Origin: Bacillota bacterium
GTDB taxonomy: Bacteria; Bacillota; Clostridia; Lachnospirales; Lachnospiraceae
Length of the DNA stretch: 64,000 nucleotides
Assembly: GCA_023437365.1 (NCBI GenBank)
Contig: JAEZGK010000077.1
Coordinates: 1-64,000, forward strand
Reading direction: 5' to 3'
Shown here: in pieces, positions 6,105 to 15,224 of the stretch
Position numbering within the stretch: position 1 is the first letter of the stretch
Layout of the letters: each line of letters begins with the position of its first letter
Program-made: the position numbers and the translations under genes
The notes under the pieces: model-generated
What the model saw: only the letters and a program-made list of their open reading frames with translations
What the model was told of the DNA's origin: nothing
Databases searched by the model: none

Positions 6105-7577
6105 ATGCTTATATCCCATGAAAGAGAATTCATGTACAAGATGATATCTGAGAGATCCCAGGAGATGAAGATTTTCTTTGACAAAGAGGGAAAAATCATC
6201 TTTTGTAATTCCAAGGCTCTGCAGGAACTGGGATATGGTGGGGAAATCTATGGATACACGATTAATCAGATATTTCAGAACGCATTTCAATATGTAGGAG
6301 ATCGGCTTGTTATTTTACATGATGAGAGTGAAGATTTTGTAGAAACCATTGCTTATCGGAAGAATCAGACCTGTTTTCCGGTTAAGTTGAATATTTTTGT
6401 ACAACAGAGAAAAAAGAAATATTATGGGCTGTGCCTGGCTACCAGCACAGAGAACATCAGAGAGGCGAATCGGATCATAGAACAGCTGCAAAACGAGCTT
6501 GACCTTCTGAACAAAAATCGGAGTGAAATTACTGCTAATATCACACATGAGTTGCGTACTCCCGTCAATGGTATTATGGGACTTAGCGATAATCTGCTTG
6601 ATATGGGGTTGAATTCTGAGCAGGCCGAGGTGGTCCATCTAATTAAGCACTGTTGTAATAACATGAATGCTATGATTAATAACTTTCTGGATTATGCTAA
6701 GATCACCAATGAGAAGATGGTCTTGGAGCAGAGGGAGTTTGATCTACGTACATGTATTAACACTATATTAGAAGCAAATAAGCCAAGAATTAATGAAAAA
6801 GGACTACAGCTGCTTGTCTATATATCGGATGATATTCCGAGAAGAGTCGTCGGGGATGAGCTCAGACTAACTCAGATACTGAATAATCTTCTCTCCAATG
6901 CCGTAAAGTTTACTGTAATAGGTCAGGTGGCATTGGAGCTTGTGAAGCTTTCGGAAACAGCGAGCCACGTGGAGCTGTTTTTTATGGTTATGGATACCGG
7001 TATTGGAATTAGTCATGAAGATAAGGATAAACTATTCCAAAGCTTTTCACAGGTGGATGGATCTATTACCAGAAGATTCGGAGGGACCGGACTGGGTCTG
7101 GCTATCAGTAAGAAGCTGGTGGAAGCTATGGGTGGGAGTATCAGTATGGAGAGCGAGAAGGATAAAGGAAGCACTTTTTCCTTTACTGTACGCCTTGCTT
7201 TACCTACCGGCGATTTAGAGAATAATTGCAGGAAAGATCGGCAGATTGATGCCGGAAATGATAAGATCAATCCCGTTCCGGAAAAGGAGAATCCCGAAGC
7301 TACTGAGACCCGGAGTGAGGAGCCGAAGGATAACTGGTCCGAAGACGTATTTAAGAAGCGGCTTGCACCGATACTTGAGAAGCTGTCAATCTGTATTGAG
7401 ATGGATAGCTGGGATAAAGCAGAGGAGTTGGCATATCATTTGAAGAAACAGATACCTTTGGAACAAAACGCTATGGAAAAGAAGGTATTCCGTCTGCTTC
7501 TTGCGGTAAGAAAAGAAAATCATGATATTGCTTTCTCAATCATTAATGAACTGAAAGCATATATTGATGAAAGGTGA
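6105..7577 (+). CDS. PAS-domain sensor histidine kinase (cytoplasmic)
   Basis: 490 residues, no membrane segment. There is an N-terminal PAS domain (about 10-115), a short coiled coil (116-140), and HisKA with the phospho-acceptor His148 in 'ITHELRTPVNG'. The HATPase domain has N ('LLSNAVKFT'), G1 ('DTGIGIS'), F ('LFQSFSQ') and G2 ('GGTGLGLAI') boxes. A C-terminal tail of about 120 residues starts with an acidic linker and ends in helices. It autophosphorylates in response to a cytoplasmic signal, unknown here. RBS GAGG lies 8 nt before the ATG. Its stop lies 5 nt before the chosen start of the HD-GYP response regulator, the obvious partner. The tail after the kinase has no receiver Asp and may be a dimer or phosphotransfer-like helical part. 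Confidence 0.85.
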   Translation: MLISHEREFMYKMISERSQEMKIFFDKEGKIIFCNSKALQELGYGGEIYGYTINQIFQNAFQYVGDRLVILHDESEDFVETIAYRKNQTCFPVKLNIFVQQRKKKYYGLCLATSTENIREANRIIEQLQNELDLLNKNRSEITANITHELRTPVNGIMGLSDNLLDMGLNSEQAEVVHLIKHCCNNMNAMINNFLDYAKITNEKMVLEQREFDLRTCINTILEANKPRINEKGLQLLVYISDDIPRRVVGDELRLTQILNNLLSNAVKFTVIGQVALELVKLSETASHVELFFMVMDTGIGISHEDKDKLFQSFSQVDGSITRRFGGTGLGLAISKKLVEAMGGSISMESEKDKGSTFSFTVRLALPTGDLENNCRKDRQIDAGNDKINPVPEKENPEATETRSEEPKDNWSEDVFKKRLAPILEKLSICIEMDSWDKAEELAYHLKKQIPLEQNAMEKKVFRLLLAVRKENHDIAFSIINELKAYIDER

Positions 7578-7581
7578 AGCC

Positions 7582-8652
7582 ATGGACAATATAACGTACT
7601 CTCCGCCCAATATACTGATTGTTGATGATGTTAATGCGAATCTTACTGTTCTGACGGAGATGATTCGCAAGGAAGGCTATATCGCCAGACCGGTTACCAA
7701 TGTAAAACAGGCATGGAGTGCGATTGAAGCATTGGAACCAAAGCTGATATTGCTGGACATATCGATGCCTGATACCAGTGGCTTTGAATTCTGTTCTATG
7801 CTTAAGAAAAACTCTCTTACCAGGGATATACCCGTTATTTTCATCACAGCGCTTGATTCCATTCATGACAAGATAAAGGGCTTCCAGCTTGGGGCGGTGG
7901 ACTATATATCCAAACCCTTTGAGGTGGAAGAGGTGACGATGCGCATCAACACGCACCTCAAAATGTATAAAATGCAGCAGGAGCTGGAAATATATAATAA
8001 GAAGCTTTACAAGATCATCAACGACCAGATACAAAAAATCTATGAGGGACAGATGCAGGTTGTGGAGGCGATGGTGAAGATTGCGACCATTAATAATCCA
8101 CTACGAGCCGCTCATATGAAGAGAGTCGGAGACAATGCCCGTATTCTTGCGATTAGTCTTCAGCTATCCACAAAATTTAGAGAGCAGGTCACCAACAGCT
8201 TTATTGATGCCATAGAGTTGGCTGCACAGCTTCATGATATAGGTATTCTGGGGATCGGAATTGAGGTACCGGTGAAGGAGGAGCCAACTCAAGAGGAATT
8301 GGACCTGATCCGAAAACATCCACAGATGGGTGCAGAGGCGCTGGAAGAAGTCTACAATCTGGGCGGAGATAATGAATTCGTCAGAATGGCGATTAATATA
8401 ACAAAGTATCATCATGAGAATTGGGATGGCAGCGGTTATCCGACAGGGCTTGCCGGGAATGAAATTCCCTTATGTGCCAGAATAGTATCGGTTCTTGAGT
8501 CTTATGATTCACTGGTATGCTTAAGAAATAAAGGGAATACCATTTCCCATGAGGAGGCGATGGTGATCATTAATCGGGATGCAGGGAGCGTATTTGACCC
8601 GGATATCATAAACATTTTTAATAAAATTCAGAGTCAGCTGAAGAAAAGCTAA
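7582..8652 (+). CDS. Response regulator with HD-GYP (c-di-GMP phosphodiesterase) output
   Basis: 356 residues. The receiver domain (about 10-125) has acidic pocket Asp15/Asp16, phospho-acceptor Asp59 ('LLDISMP') and Lys111. A helical linker follows (130-160), then an HD-GYP domain: His218-Asp219, His246, His277-His278 and GYP at 285-287 ('WDGSGYPTGL'). These are the metal ligands and signature of c-di-GMP phosphodiesterases. The ligand after HD is 'HDIGILG' rather than the commoner HDIGKIG. ATG 7582 is chosen because AAGGTGAAG precedes it; ATG 7567 and TTG 7564 lie inside the kinase frame with no RBS. Co-transcribed with the kinase, so phosphorylation of Asp59 probably switches c-di-GMP turnover. 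Confidence 0.85.
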   Translation: MDNITYSPPNILIVDDVNANLTVLTEMIRKEGYIARPVTNVKQAWSAIEALEPKLILLDISMPDTSGFEFCSMLKKNSLTRDIPVIFITALDSIHDKIKGFQLGAVDYISKPFEVEEVTMRINTHLKMYKMQQELEIYNKKLYKIINDQIQKIYEGQMQVVEAMVKIATINNPLRAAHMKRVGDNARILAISLQLSTKFREQVTNSFIDAIELAAQLHDIGILGIGIEVPVKEEPTQEELDLIRKHPQMGAEALEEVYNLGGDNEFVRMAINITKYHHENWDGSGYPTGLAGNEIPLCARIVSVLESYDSLVCLRNKGNTISHEEAMVIINRDAGSVFDPDIINIFNKIQSQLKKS

Positions 8653-8794
8653 TGCTCCAAGAAAAGATGTGTTACTGTTCATTCAGAATATAAAATGGTT
8701 TATGTAACGGTACTGGTAAGCTCATTTGGAGACAACTAAAATTTACATAAAGATAACTTACAGATATAACAGCATAAGAAAAGCAGGGTATAAA

Positions 8795-10129
8795 ATGAAA
8801 AGAAAAAAAGATATGTACATCAACTATGAACGCTCTACCAGAAACCGTGGAAGGAAAAGGGTGAATTGGCTTCTGATTACACTGGCGGTTGTATTAGCAA
8901 TTGGACTTGTGAGTATCACCTTATATATTGTGAAAGATTATTTTGATGCCAATCAACAGGTTTTTTTTGCGGAAGAAAAGAAGGGCACGGCAGCTTCTCC
9001 GAGGAACCAGCCGTCACCGGAGCCTACTGCGGCACCGACTGCAACACCCAAGCCTACTCCTACACCTGCTCCCACAGCAACCCCTTCTCCGGTTCCGACT
9101 GAAGTACCTGTGAGTGCGATTACATCATCAGCAATCAAGGTAAAAGGTATCTATGTAACCGCATCTACGGCAGGGTCCGACAGGATGGATTCTCTGAGAG
9201 AGATGGTGGATGCAACAGAAATCAATGCGATGGTAATCGATGTGAAGGATGATACCGGGAAGGTTACTTATGCCATGGACAGCCTGAAGGCACAGGAGAT
9301 TGATGCAGTTACTAATACCATCAGGGACATGGAGGGATTGGTTGCTTCCTTAAAAGAAGATAGGGTTTATACCATCGCACGTATCGTGGCTTTTAAAGAC
9401 CCCTATCTTGCCAAGATGCAGCCGGAGCTTGCCATCAGGAATCAGGATGGAACAGTCTATAAGGATAATAACGGCGACAGCTGGGTGAATCCATATAATA
9501 AGAAGGTTTGGGAATACCTGGTCGAAGTGGCTACTAAGGCAGCAGAAATCGGCTTTGACGAAATCCAATTCGATTATATCCGCTTTTCAACCGGAGCAGG
9601 CATAGAAAAGGCTGATTTCGGGAAGGAAGCGAAGGATAAAACGAAAGAAGAGATTATCACAGAATTCACCCGATATGCCTATGAGCATCTGAAGCCTCTC
9701 GGAGTATATGTTTCAGCTGATGTTTATGGTACTATCATCAACAGCAAGATTGATGCGGCTCGGGTTGGGCAGAATTATGTTGAGATGGCAAAGCACTTGG
9801 ATTATATCTGCCCGATGATTTATCCATCCCATTTCGGAGAAGGCAATTACGGCGTGAAATATCCGGATCTGGAACCCCAGGAAATTATTCGTAAAGCTTT
9901 AACGGCGTCAAAGGAAAAGCTTGAGGCAATCCCGGAGGAAGACCATAAGGCAGTCGTAAGACCCTGGCTGCAGGATTTTACGGCCTCCTGGATCAAGCAT
10001 TATCAGAAATATGGAAAAAAGCAGATCAGGGAACAGATCCAGGGTGTCTATGATGCCGGTTACGAGGAATGGCTCTTGTGGAATGCAGGATGTAATTATA
10101 CGGAGGAAGGACTGTTAGCGGAGCAGTAG
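8795..10129 (+). CDS. Membrane-anchored putative glycoside hydrolase (DUF4015)
   Basis: 444 residues. A short basic N-terminus is followed by one membrane segment (about 25-47, 'WLLITLAVVLAIGLVSI'), a Pro/Thr-rich linker (about 70-105) and an extracellular TIM-barrel-like DUF4015 domain to the end. Recognisable DUF4015 stretches are 'VKGIYVTAS', 'AMVIDVKDDTGKVTY', 'FDEIQFDYIRFS', 'DVYGTI' and 'DYICPMIYPSHFG'. The family is related to GH13/GH66-like folds and is proposed to act on wall polysaccharide; substrate unknown. The start at 8795 has GCAGGG 6 nt upstream; the in-frame upstream codons lack an RBS. Confidence 0.8.
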   Translation: MKRKKDMYINYERSTRNRGRKRVNWLLITLAVVLAIGLVSITLYIVKDYFDANQQVFFAEEKKGTAASPRNQPSPEPTAAPTATPKPTPTPAPTATPSPVPTEVPVSAITSSAIKVKGIYVTASTAGSDRMDSLREMVDATEINAMVIDVKDDTGKVTYAMDSLKAQEIDAVTNTIRDMEGLVASLKEDRVYTIARIVAFKDPYLAKMQPELAIRNQDGTVYKDNNGDSWVNPYNKKVWEYLVEVATKAAEIGFDEIQFDYIRFSTGAGIEKADFGKEAKDKTKEEIITEFTRYAYEHLKPLGVYVSADVYGTIINSKIDAARVGQNYVEMAKHLDYICPMIYPSHFGEGNYGVKYPDLEPQEIIRKALTASKEKLEAIPEEDHKAVVRPWLQDFTASWIKHYQKYGKKQIREQIQGVYDAGYEEWLLWNAGCNYTEEGLLAEQ

Positions 10130-10204
10130 TACTTTGTCTTACAATTTGGCATAAATTCCGGGCATGGATAATATATATTATTATCAATGCTCTGGAGGTG
10201 TCCA

Positions 10205-10579
10205 ATGGATAAAGCAGTGCGTCAAAACACAAAATTGTTTGCGGTTCTTACAGGATTGTTTTTTTCCTATCTAATCACAGCATTTATCCTGCTGCTGCTT
10301 TCTTTCCTGATGTTGAAGCTTAATCTGCCGGGAGCAGGCATCAGTGCGGGAATTATTGCAGCTTACATAATATCTAATCTGGTAGGGGGCTTTTTAGTCG
10401 GTAGGAAAGCGGAACAACGAAAATTCATCTGGGGCTTTATCATGGGTGTATTTTACTTTGTAATATTAATGCTGATATCTCTGCTGATGAATCGGGCAGA
10501 GTCGTTACCTTTAGGCAATCTGTTTACAGCGATGATTATTTGCAGTATGAGCGGTATGGTGGGAGGAATGCTCAGCTGA
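10205..10579 (+). CDS. TIGR04086-type small integral membrane protein
   Basis: 124 residues with four membrane helices (about 12-40, 45-65, 72-95, 105-124). Short size, the glycine motif 'GGFLVGRKA' after helix 2 and the C-terminal 'SGMVGGML' match the TIGR04086 family of Clostridia/Bacilli membrane proteins of unknown function. Start 10205 has GGAGG 8 nt upstream. The next 260 bp hold nothing recognised before rmlD. Confidence 0.65.
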   Translation: MDKAVRQNTKLFAVLTGLFFSYLITAFILLLLSFLMLKLNLPGAGISAGIIAAYIISNLVGGFLVGRKAEQRKFIWGFIMGVFYFVILMLISLLMNRAESLPLGNLFTAMIICSMSGMVGGMLS

Positions 10580-10840
10580 TCGGTTTGCCGTATATATGAA
10601 TATTCTATGGGGCTATGTAAAATCTAAGCATCGTTCACGGTTCTGGCAGCACATTCCCGTGAAGGATGAATAAGATATTTTGCAGAAGCCCCTGTCTGCA
10701 GTGCAGCATATGCGTAAAAAGCATGTGCGGAAAAAGGATTGCTATTTGATATCGGATTGATTATACTATACTTGGATTTGCTGAATATGATAGAATTTAG
10801 CTAAGCTCAGATAGTGGAAGGGAAGGAAGGACAGACACGG

Positions 10841-11731
10841 ATGAAAAGAATTATGATTACCGGGGCTTCGGGACAACTCGGGCTGGCTCTGTATCGTCTT
10901 CTGAAGGACAAGCCGGAATATGAACTGCTGCGTACGGACGCAATCACGGATGAGGATGGAGCTGTTCAGGCTCTGGATATAACGAAGGAAGAGGAAGTAA
11001 AGGCCTATGTGGAACAATGGTCTCCTGATATTATCATCAATTGTGCTGCCTTCACAGCGGTAGACCTTTGCGAAGCAGAGGAGGATAAGGCTTTCCGCAT
11101 TAATGCGCTCGGACCCGGTTATCTGGCAGAGGCGGTGCAGAAGACAGGTGCGAAGCTGGTCCACGTATCTACGGATTATGTTTTTGACGGAAAGGCTTCC
11201 AGCCCCTATACAGAAGATTCCCCAACACATCCGGCCAGTGCCTATGGCAGAACAAAGCAGGCAGGGGATGAACTGGTGCAGAAGAACTGTTCCAGATATT
11301 TTATCCTTAGGACCGCCTGGGTGTACGGTGACGGTAAGAACTTTGTTAAGACCATGCTGCGGCTGGCACAGAGCGGTAATAAGCTTCGTGTCGTATCCGA
11401 CCAGTTCGGCACACCGACCAGTGCACTGGAGCTGGCTAGAGCGATCATTTTCCTGATGGAGACAGAGAGCTATGGTATTTATCATGCTACCTGCGAAGGG
11501 AGCACGAATTGGTATGAATTTGCATGTACCATCTTCCGGGCAGCCGGAATGGAGGTGGCGGTGGAAGCCATCTCTTCAAGTGAATATGCGGCTCCTGCGC
11601 CCCGGCCCATGTATTCCATCCTTGACAATAAGGCACTGAGAGAACGCCATCATTATTACATGAAGGACTGGAAGGAAGCCTTTTATGAATACATGAGGGA
11701 GCATGGCCTGCTAAAATATAAAACAAATTAA
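10841..11731 (+). CDS. rfbD: dTDP-4-dehydrorhamnose reductase
   Basis: 296 residues, SDR-extended fold. There is an N-terminal Rossmann glycine motif 'ITGASGQLGLALY', the active-site 'VSTDYVFDG', the YxxxK pair in 'YGRTKQAGDE' and the RmlD 'RTAWVYG' block. It reduces dTDP-4-keto-rhamnose to dTDP-L-rhamnose with NAD(P)H for cell-surface glycans. ATG 10841 has GGAAGG upstream; an in-frame GTG at 10814 lacks an RBS. It is followed 25 nt later by the dehydratase for an earlier step of the same pathway. The epimerase and nucleotidyltransferase genes are not in the window. Confidence 0.9.
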   Translation: MKRIMITGASGQLGLALYRLLKDKPEYELLRTDAITDEDGAVQALDITKEEEVKAYVEQWSPDIIINCAAFTAVDLCEAEEDKAFRINALGPGYLAEAVQKTGAKLVHVSTDYVFDGKASSPYTEDSPTHPASAYGRTKQAGDELVQKNCSRYFILRTAWVYGDGKNFVKTMLRLAQSGNKLRVVSDQFGTPTSALELARAIIFLMETESYGIYHATCEGSTNWYEFACTIFRAAGMEVAVEAISSSEYAAPAPRPMYSILDNKALRERHHYYMKDWKEAFYEYMREHGLLKYKTN

Positions 11732-11756
11732 TTATGAAGGATACGGAGAAAACACT

Positions 11757-12833
11757 ATGACAACATATCTGGTAACTGGTGGAGCTGGTTTTATTGGCTC
11801 TAACTTTATACTTTATCTTTTGGACAAGTATAAGAAAGAGGTCAGGATACTGAACCTGGATGCTTTGACCTACGCTGGCAATCTTGAAAACCTAAAATCA
11901 GTCGAGCAGTTTGATAATTATGAATTTCTAAAGGTAGATATCACTGATAAAGAAGCAGTTCTGAAGGTGTTTGAAACATATGACATTGACAGAGTAATAC
12001 ATTTTGCAGCGGAAAGCCATGTGGACCGCAGTATCCGCAACCCGGAGGTGTTTGTAAACACCAATGTCCTGGGGACATTGAATCTTCTCAATGCAGCTAA
12101 GCTTGCCTGGGAGACATCTGAGGGCTATCGGTCAGGGAAGAAATATGTCCAGGTATCCACAGATGAGGTTTATGGTTCTTTGGAAGGAGACGAGGGATAC
12201 TTTTACGAGACCACTCCCCTTGATCCTCACAGTCCTTATTCCGCAAGTAAAGCTTCCGCTGATTTTTTAGTGAAGTCCTATGTGGACACCTTCCATTTCC
12301 CTGCAAATATTACCAGGTGTAGCAATAATTATGGACCTTATCAGTTCCCTGAGAAATTGATCCCGTTGATGATTAATAACGCCTTGGCTGGTAAGAAGCT
12401 GCCGGTCTATGGAACAGGGATAAACGTGAGGGACTGGTTGTATGTTGCAGATCATGCAAAGGCAATCGATTTAGTAGCAGAGAAGGGCAGATATGGTGAG
12501 GTTTATAATGTCGGAGGTCACAATGAGAAGAAGAATATCGAGATTGTAACTACGATTATTGATACGCTACTTGAGATACTTCCTGAGACCGATGCCAGAA
12601 GAAAGAATGTGAGCAGAGATTTAATTACTTATGTAGAGGACCGCAAGGGTCATGACTTCCGTTATGCAATTGCTCCGGATAAAATTAAGACTGAACTTGG
12701 CTGGGAGCCTGAGACTCCATTTGCGAAGGGCATCAAGCTTACCATCGAATGGTATTTAAGAAACCTGGACTGGATGGAGCATATCACCCGTGGTGACTAT
12801 CAAAAATATTACACTGAGATGTATCATAGTTAG
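11757..12833 (+). CDS. rfbB: dTDP-glucose 4,6-dehydratase
   Basis: 358 residues. NAD-binding motif 'VTGGAGFIGSNF', 'HFAAESHVDRSI', catalytic TDE in 'VSTDEVYGSL' and the YxxxK in 'YSASKASADF' identify the RmlB subgroup of extended SDRs, at full length. It converts dTDP-glucose to dTDP-4-keto-6-deoxyglucose. In an operon with rmlD upstream (25 nt gap) and closely followed by rlmB. Confidence 0.93.
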   Translation: MTTYLVTGGAGFIGSNFILYLLDKYKKEVRILNLDALTYAGNLENLKSVEQFDNYEFLKVDITDKEAVLKVFETYDIDRVIHFAAESHVDRSIRNPEVFVNTNVLGTLNLLNAAKLAWETSEGYRSGKKYVQVSTDEVYGSLEGDEGYFYETTPLDPHSPYSASKASADFLVKSYVDTFHFPANITRCSNNYGPYQFPEKLIPLMINNALAGKKLPVYGTGINVRDWLYVADHAKAIDLVAEKGRYGEVYNVGGHNEKKNIEIVTTIIDTLLEILPETDARRKNVSRDLITYVEDRKGHDFRYAIAPDKIKTELGWEPETPFAKGIKLTIEWYLRNLDWMEHITRGDYQKYYTEMYHS

Positions 12834-12878
12834 GATACACGGAGATACCGTATGATACGGTGAAAGGCTGGTATAGGC

Positions 12879-13619
12879 ATGAGATATGAAGAATTTACAA
12901 TAGAGGGACGTAATGCGGTAATGGAAGCGTTCCGTGCGGGTAAGACTATTGACCGTCTTTTTGTATTAGACGGTTGTCAGGACGGCCCGATTAAGTCAAT
13001 CGTACGAGAGGCAAAAAAGACAGATGCCATCATTACTTATGTGAAGAAGGAGCGTCTGGATCAATTATCCTCAACGGAGAAGCATCAGGGAGTCATCGCT
13101 TATGCCGCTGCCTATGAGTATGCTGAGGTAGAGGATATCCTAAAGGCGGCCGAGGAGAAAAACGAGGCTCCTTTCATCGTCCTTCTGGACAGCATAGAAG
13201 ACCCCCACAACCTTGGAGCTATTATCAGAACAGCACACCAGGCCGGAGCACATGGAGTCATCATCCCGAAGCGTCGTGCTGTAGGCTTGACTGCAACCGT
13301 TGCCAAGACCTCAGCAGGAGCAATCAATTATCTCCCGGTAGCTAAGGTAACTAATCTATCGACAACAATTGAAGAACTAAAGGAAAAGGGGCTGTGGTTC
13401 GTCTGTGCCGATATGGACGGAGAGCTGATGTACCGCGTGAACCTAAAAGGACCCATCGGTTTGGTCATCGGCAGCGAAGGAGAAGGTGTCGGTAGACTGG
13501 TGAAGGAGAAATGCGATTTCACTGCAAAGATACCGATGTTTGGCAAGGTAGATTCTCTCAATGCTTCTGTGGCGATGGGAATCCTGGCATATGAGATTGT
13601 ACGCCAAAGAATGAGTTAA
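12879..13619 (+). CDS. rlmB: 23S rRNA (guanosine-2'-O)-methyltransferase RlmB
   Basis: 246 residues, normal length. There is an N-terminal substrate-binding domain ('EGRNAVMEAFRAGKTIDRL') and then a SpoU/TrmH knotted methyltransferase domain with motif 1 'DPHNLGAIIRTAHQAGAHG', motif 2 'GLVIGSEGEGVGRLV' and motif 3 'SLNASVAMGI'. By family it methylates the 2'-O of G2251 (E. coli numbering) of 23S rRNA. It sits directly before sigH, as commonly in Clostridia. Confidence 0.9.
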   Translation: MRYEEFTIEGRNAVMEAFRAGKTIDRLFVLDGCQDGPIKSIVREAKKTDAIITYVKKERLDQLSSTEKHQGVIAYAAAYEYAEVEDILKAAEEKNEAPFIVLLDSIEDPHNLGAIIRTAHQAGAHGVIIPKRRAVGLTATVAKTSAGAINYLPVAKVTNLSTTIEELKEKGLWFVCADMDGELMYRVNLKGPIGLVIGSEGEGVGRLVKEKCDFTAKIPMFGKVDSLNASVAMGILAYEIVRQRMS

Positions 13620-13666
13620 TTTTTTAACTTAGGGAAATAGATGTATCATATGGGAAGAGGTTCATC

Positions 13667-14299
13667 ATGAATACTGCTGTAAAGTATGACATACTGAAAG
13701 ACGAAGAGATCATAGACAGAATAAAGAACGGAGACCAGCCTGCCGTCGATTATCTCATGGAGAAGTATAAGCACCTGGTAAGAAGCAAGGCGAAAGCTTT
13801 GTTTCTGATTGGTGGGGATAAGGATGATTTAATTCAGGAAGGTATGATTGGTCTATATAAAGCAATTCGGGATTATCAACCGGATAAGGAGAACTCCTTC
13901 TTCAATTTTGCAGATCTATGTGTGTCCCGGCAGATTTACAGTGCCATCAAGGCATCAAACCGTAAGAAAAATATCCCTTTAAACACCTATATTTCCCTGT
14001 ATACCCCTGCATATGGAGAAAACGGGGACGCAGAAGACAAGGAAGCGTTAGTTGACATAATATACCAAAAATATGTGTCAAATCCAGAGGAATTAGTTAT
14101 TGACAAAGAGAATACCAGTATGATAGAATATGAACTTGTAAGGCGTCTGAGCGACCTGGAGAAACAGGTTTTAGCCCTGTATATGCAGGATTTGAAGTAT
14201 ATCCAGATTGCAGAGGTACTTGGAAAAGAACCTAAGACAATCGACAATGCATTGACCAGGATTAAGACGAAATTAAATCAGGTACTCAAAGTGATTTAA
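13667..14299 (+). CDS. sigH: RNA polymerase sigma factor SigH (Spo0H)
   Basis: 210 residues. Sigma-70 region 2 ('DDLIQEGMIGLYKAIRDYQPDKENSFFNFA') is followed by 'CVSRQIYSAIKASNRKKN' and region 4 ('LSDLEKQVLALYMQDLKYIQIAEVLGKEPKTIDNALTRIK'). The sequence and the rlmB-sigH-tRNA context match the sporulation/stationary-phase sigma factor. It directs early sporulation transcription, which fits the cortex-lytic genes elsewhere in the window. RBS GGGAAGAGG lies just before the ATG. Confidence 0.92.
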   Translation: MNTAVKYDILKDEEIIDRIKNGDQPAVDYLMEKYKHLVRSKAKALFLIGGDKDDLIQEGMIGLYKAIRDYQPDKENSFFNFADLCVSRQIYSAIKASNRKKNIPLNTYISLYTPAYGENGDAEDKEALVDIIYQKYVSNPEELVIDKENTSMIEYELVRRLSDLEKQVLALYMQDLKYIQIAEVLGKEPKTIDNALTRIKTKLNQVLKVI

Positions 14300-14337
14300 G
14301 CATTATGTGATAACGCTTTACAGTTCATTCTTCCTAT

Positions 14338-14410
14338 GCTGTTGTAGCTCAGCTGGTAGAGCACCTCATTGGTAATGAGGAGGTCAGCAGTTCAAGTCTG
14401 CCCAACAGCT
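14338..14410 (+). tRNA. tRNA-Thr(GGT)
   Basis: A 73 nt cloverleaf. Acceptor GCTGTTG pairs with CAACAGC, the D-arm is GCTC/GAGC, the anticodon stem CCTCA/TGAGG holds a 7-nt loop with GGT, the T-loop is TTCAAGT, and the discriminator is T. CCA is not encoded. Downstream sequence shows signs of past integration. Confidence 0.95.
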
Positions 14411-14458
14411 TAATGAAAACCTAGATAAATCAAGGGTTTCAAGAATTTAAGAAAAGAG

Positions 14459-14486
14459 AAAGACACTCGGTTGAGTGTCTTTTTTG
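14459..14486 (+). terminator. Terminator downstream of tRNA-Thr
   Basis: AAGACACTC / GAGTGTCTT with loop GGTT, then a T-run. It is followed by TTTTTGATGTTCTGGGGAC, which recurs in variant form at 15245-15264. Confidence 0.75.
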
Positions 14487-14518
14487 ATGTTCTGGGGACT
14501 ATTTGGGGACTATTTAAA

Positions 14519-14660
14519 TTATTCTTCTACTACTTCAAATAATTCTATCGGATATAAATAACCCTGTAAATCTTCATATTCATCATATCTGAAACCGTTT
14601 TAGGGTTTACTCCATCGCGGATACCGGAGCCTAAGAAGGAGACTAATAATGTTTTCCTTG
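14519..14660 (-). pseudogene. Degenerate fragments, one resembling the C-terminus of a tyrosine recombinase
   Basis: On the minus strand one frame (about 14583-14627) reads 'SGIRDGVNPKTVSDM', like the 'GVxPKTVSxxLGH' segment of phage-type integrases, but the following GHS motif and tyrosine are missing. A different frame (14519-14599) ends '...EDLQGYLYPIELFEVVEE' and stop, like the tail of another protein. No start or RBS is seen. This looks like a deletion scar; the similarity is short and judged by eye. Confidence 0.3.
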
Positions 14661-14672
14661 AGCAAAATAAAC

Positions 14673-14720
14673 GGTGCATTAACAATAGTAAAATAAACAA
14701 ATTACTATTATCAATACACC
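14673..14720. repeat. 48 bp imperfect palindrome
   Basis: GGTG-ATT-AATAGTAA pairs with TTACTATT-AAT-CACC around an AT loop. No T-run follows on either side, so it is not a classical terminator. It lies within the integration scar. Confidence 0.5.
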
Positions 14721-14753
14721 ACATAAATTCTTCTTTAGTACTCCGGTATATAT

Positions 14754-14963
14754 TTAGCAGAAGCTACCGCATTGTGTGAGGATTAATAGAAGTGGTAAGA
14801 TGCCCCCTAGTCCGTTATCACAGCCACAACCATTGCTTCCAAATAACCCGCATGAAGAGCCGTTATTACCTCCGCATAAGAATAGTAAAAGAAGTATAGG
14901 CAACATATTTCCGATCCCGTTATTGTTACTTCCGCAGCATGATGTTGATGATACATTATCCAT
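14754..14963 (-). CDS. Small Cys/Gly/Asn-rich hydrophobic protein
   Basis: 69 residues. It has two hydrophobic LLLL-type segments (about 20-30 and 53-63, 'MLPILLLLFLCGG', 'GILPLLLILTQCG') separated by Gly/Asn/Cys-rich linkers (9 Cys in all). A perfect AAGGAGG lies 9 nt before the ATG on the minus strand, so it is probably translated. Composition resembles small Cys-rich spore-associated or membrane peptides of Clostridia, but no family is certain. It stands alone in the gene-poor tract after tRNA-Thr. Confidence 0.6.
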   Translation of the reverse strand: MDNVSSTSCCGSNNNGIGNMLPILLLLFLCGGNNGSSCGLFGSNGCGCDNGLGGILPLLLILTQCGSFC

Positions 14964-15033
14964 ATTAAAGCCTCCTTAAGATTTATAGTATATCATATGT
15001 AAAGGAGGAACATATTTGCATTCGTCTATGTGA

Positions 15034-15180
15034 CATAGTCACACAGCGAAATTCCAAAGAGGAAAATGCATAAGAATTATAAATACCATAGCGGAAACCC
15101 AAGCGGATACGATTATGTGGAATGTGAATTTGAATTATGACGATTGTACTAAGAAACTAGAAGAGTTTTTGCGGAGCTAA
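15034..15180 (+). pseudogene. 48-codon open fragment without a start, probable gene remnant
   Basis: An open frame after TGA reads through 'KFQRGKCIRIINTIAETQ' to 'YDDCTKKLEEFLRS' and stop. The sequence looks protein-like (amphipathic C-terminal helix). The only ATG is near the middle and lacks an RBS. Probably the end of a lost gene of the integrated element. Confidence 0.3.
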
Positions 15181-15224
15181 TAGGCGATACCGTATATATG
15201 TAACGGAGCTGATAGGTGTAGACG

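Noticed and set aside
8953..9138. Gly/Val-rich minus-strand frame
   Set aside because: Antisense shadow of the Pro/Thr linker of the DUF4015 protein.
10766..11485. 239-codon minus-strand frame opposite rmlD
   Set aside because: Shadow of a clearly conserved gene; no RBS and no recognisable protein pattern.
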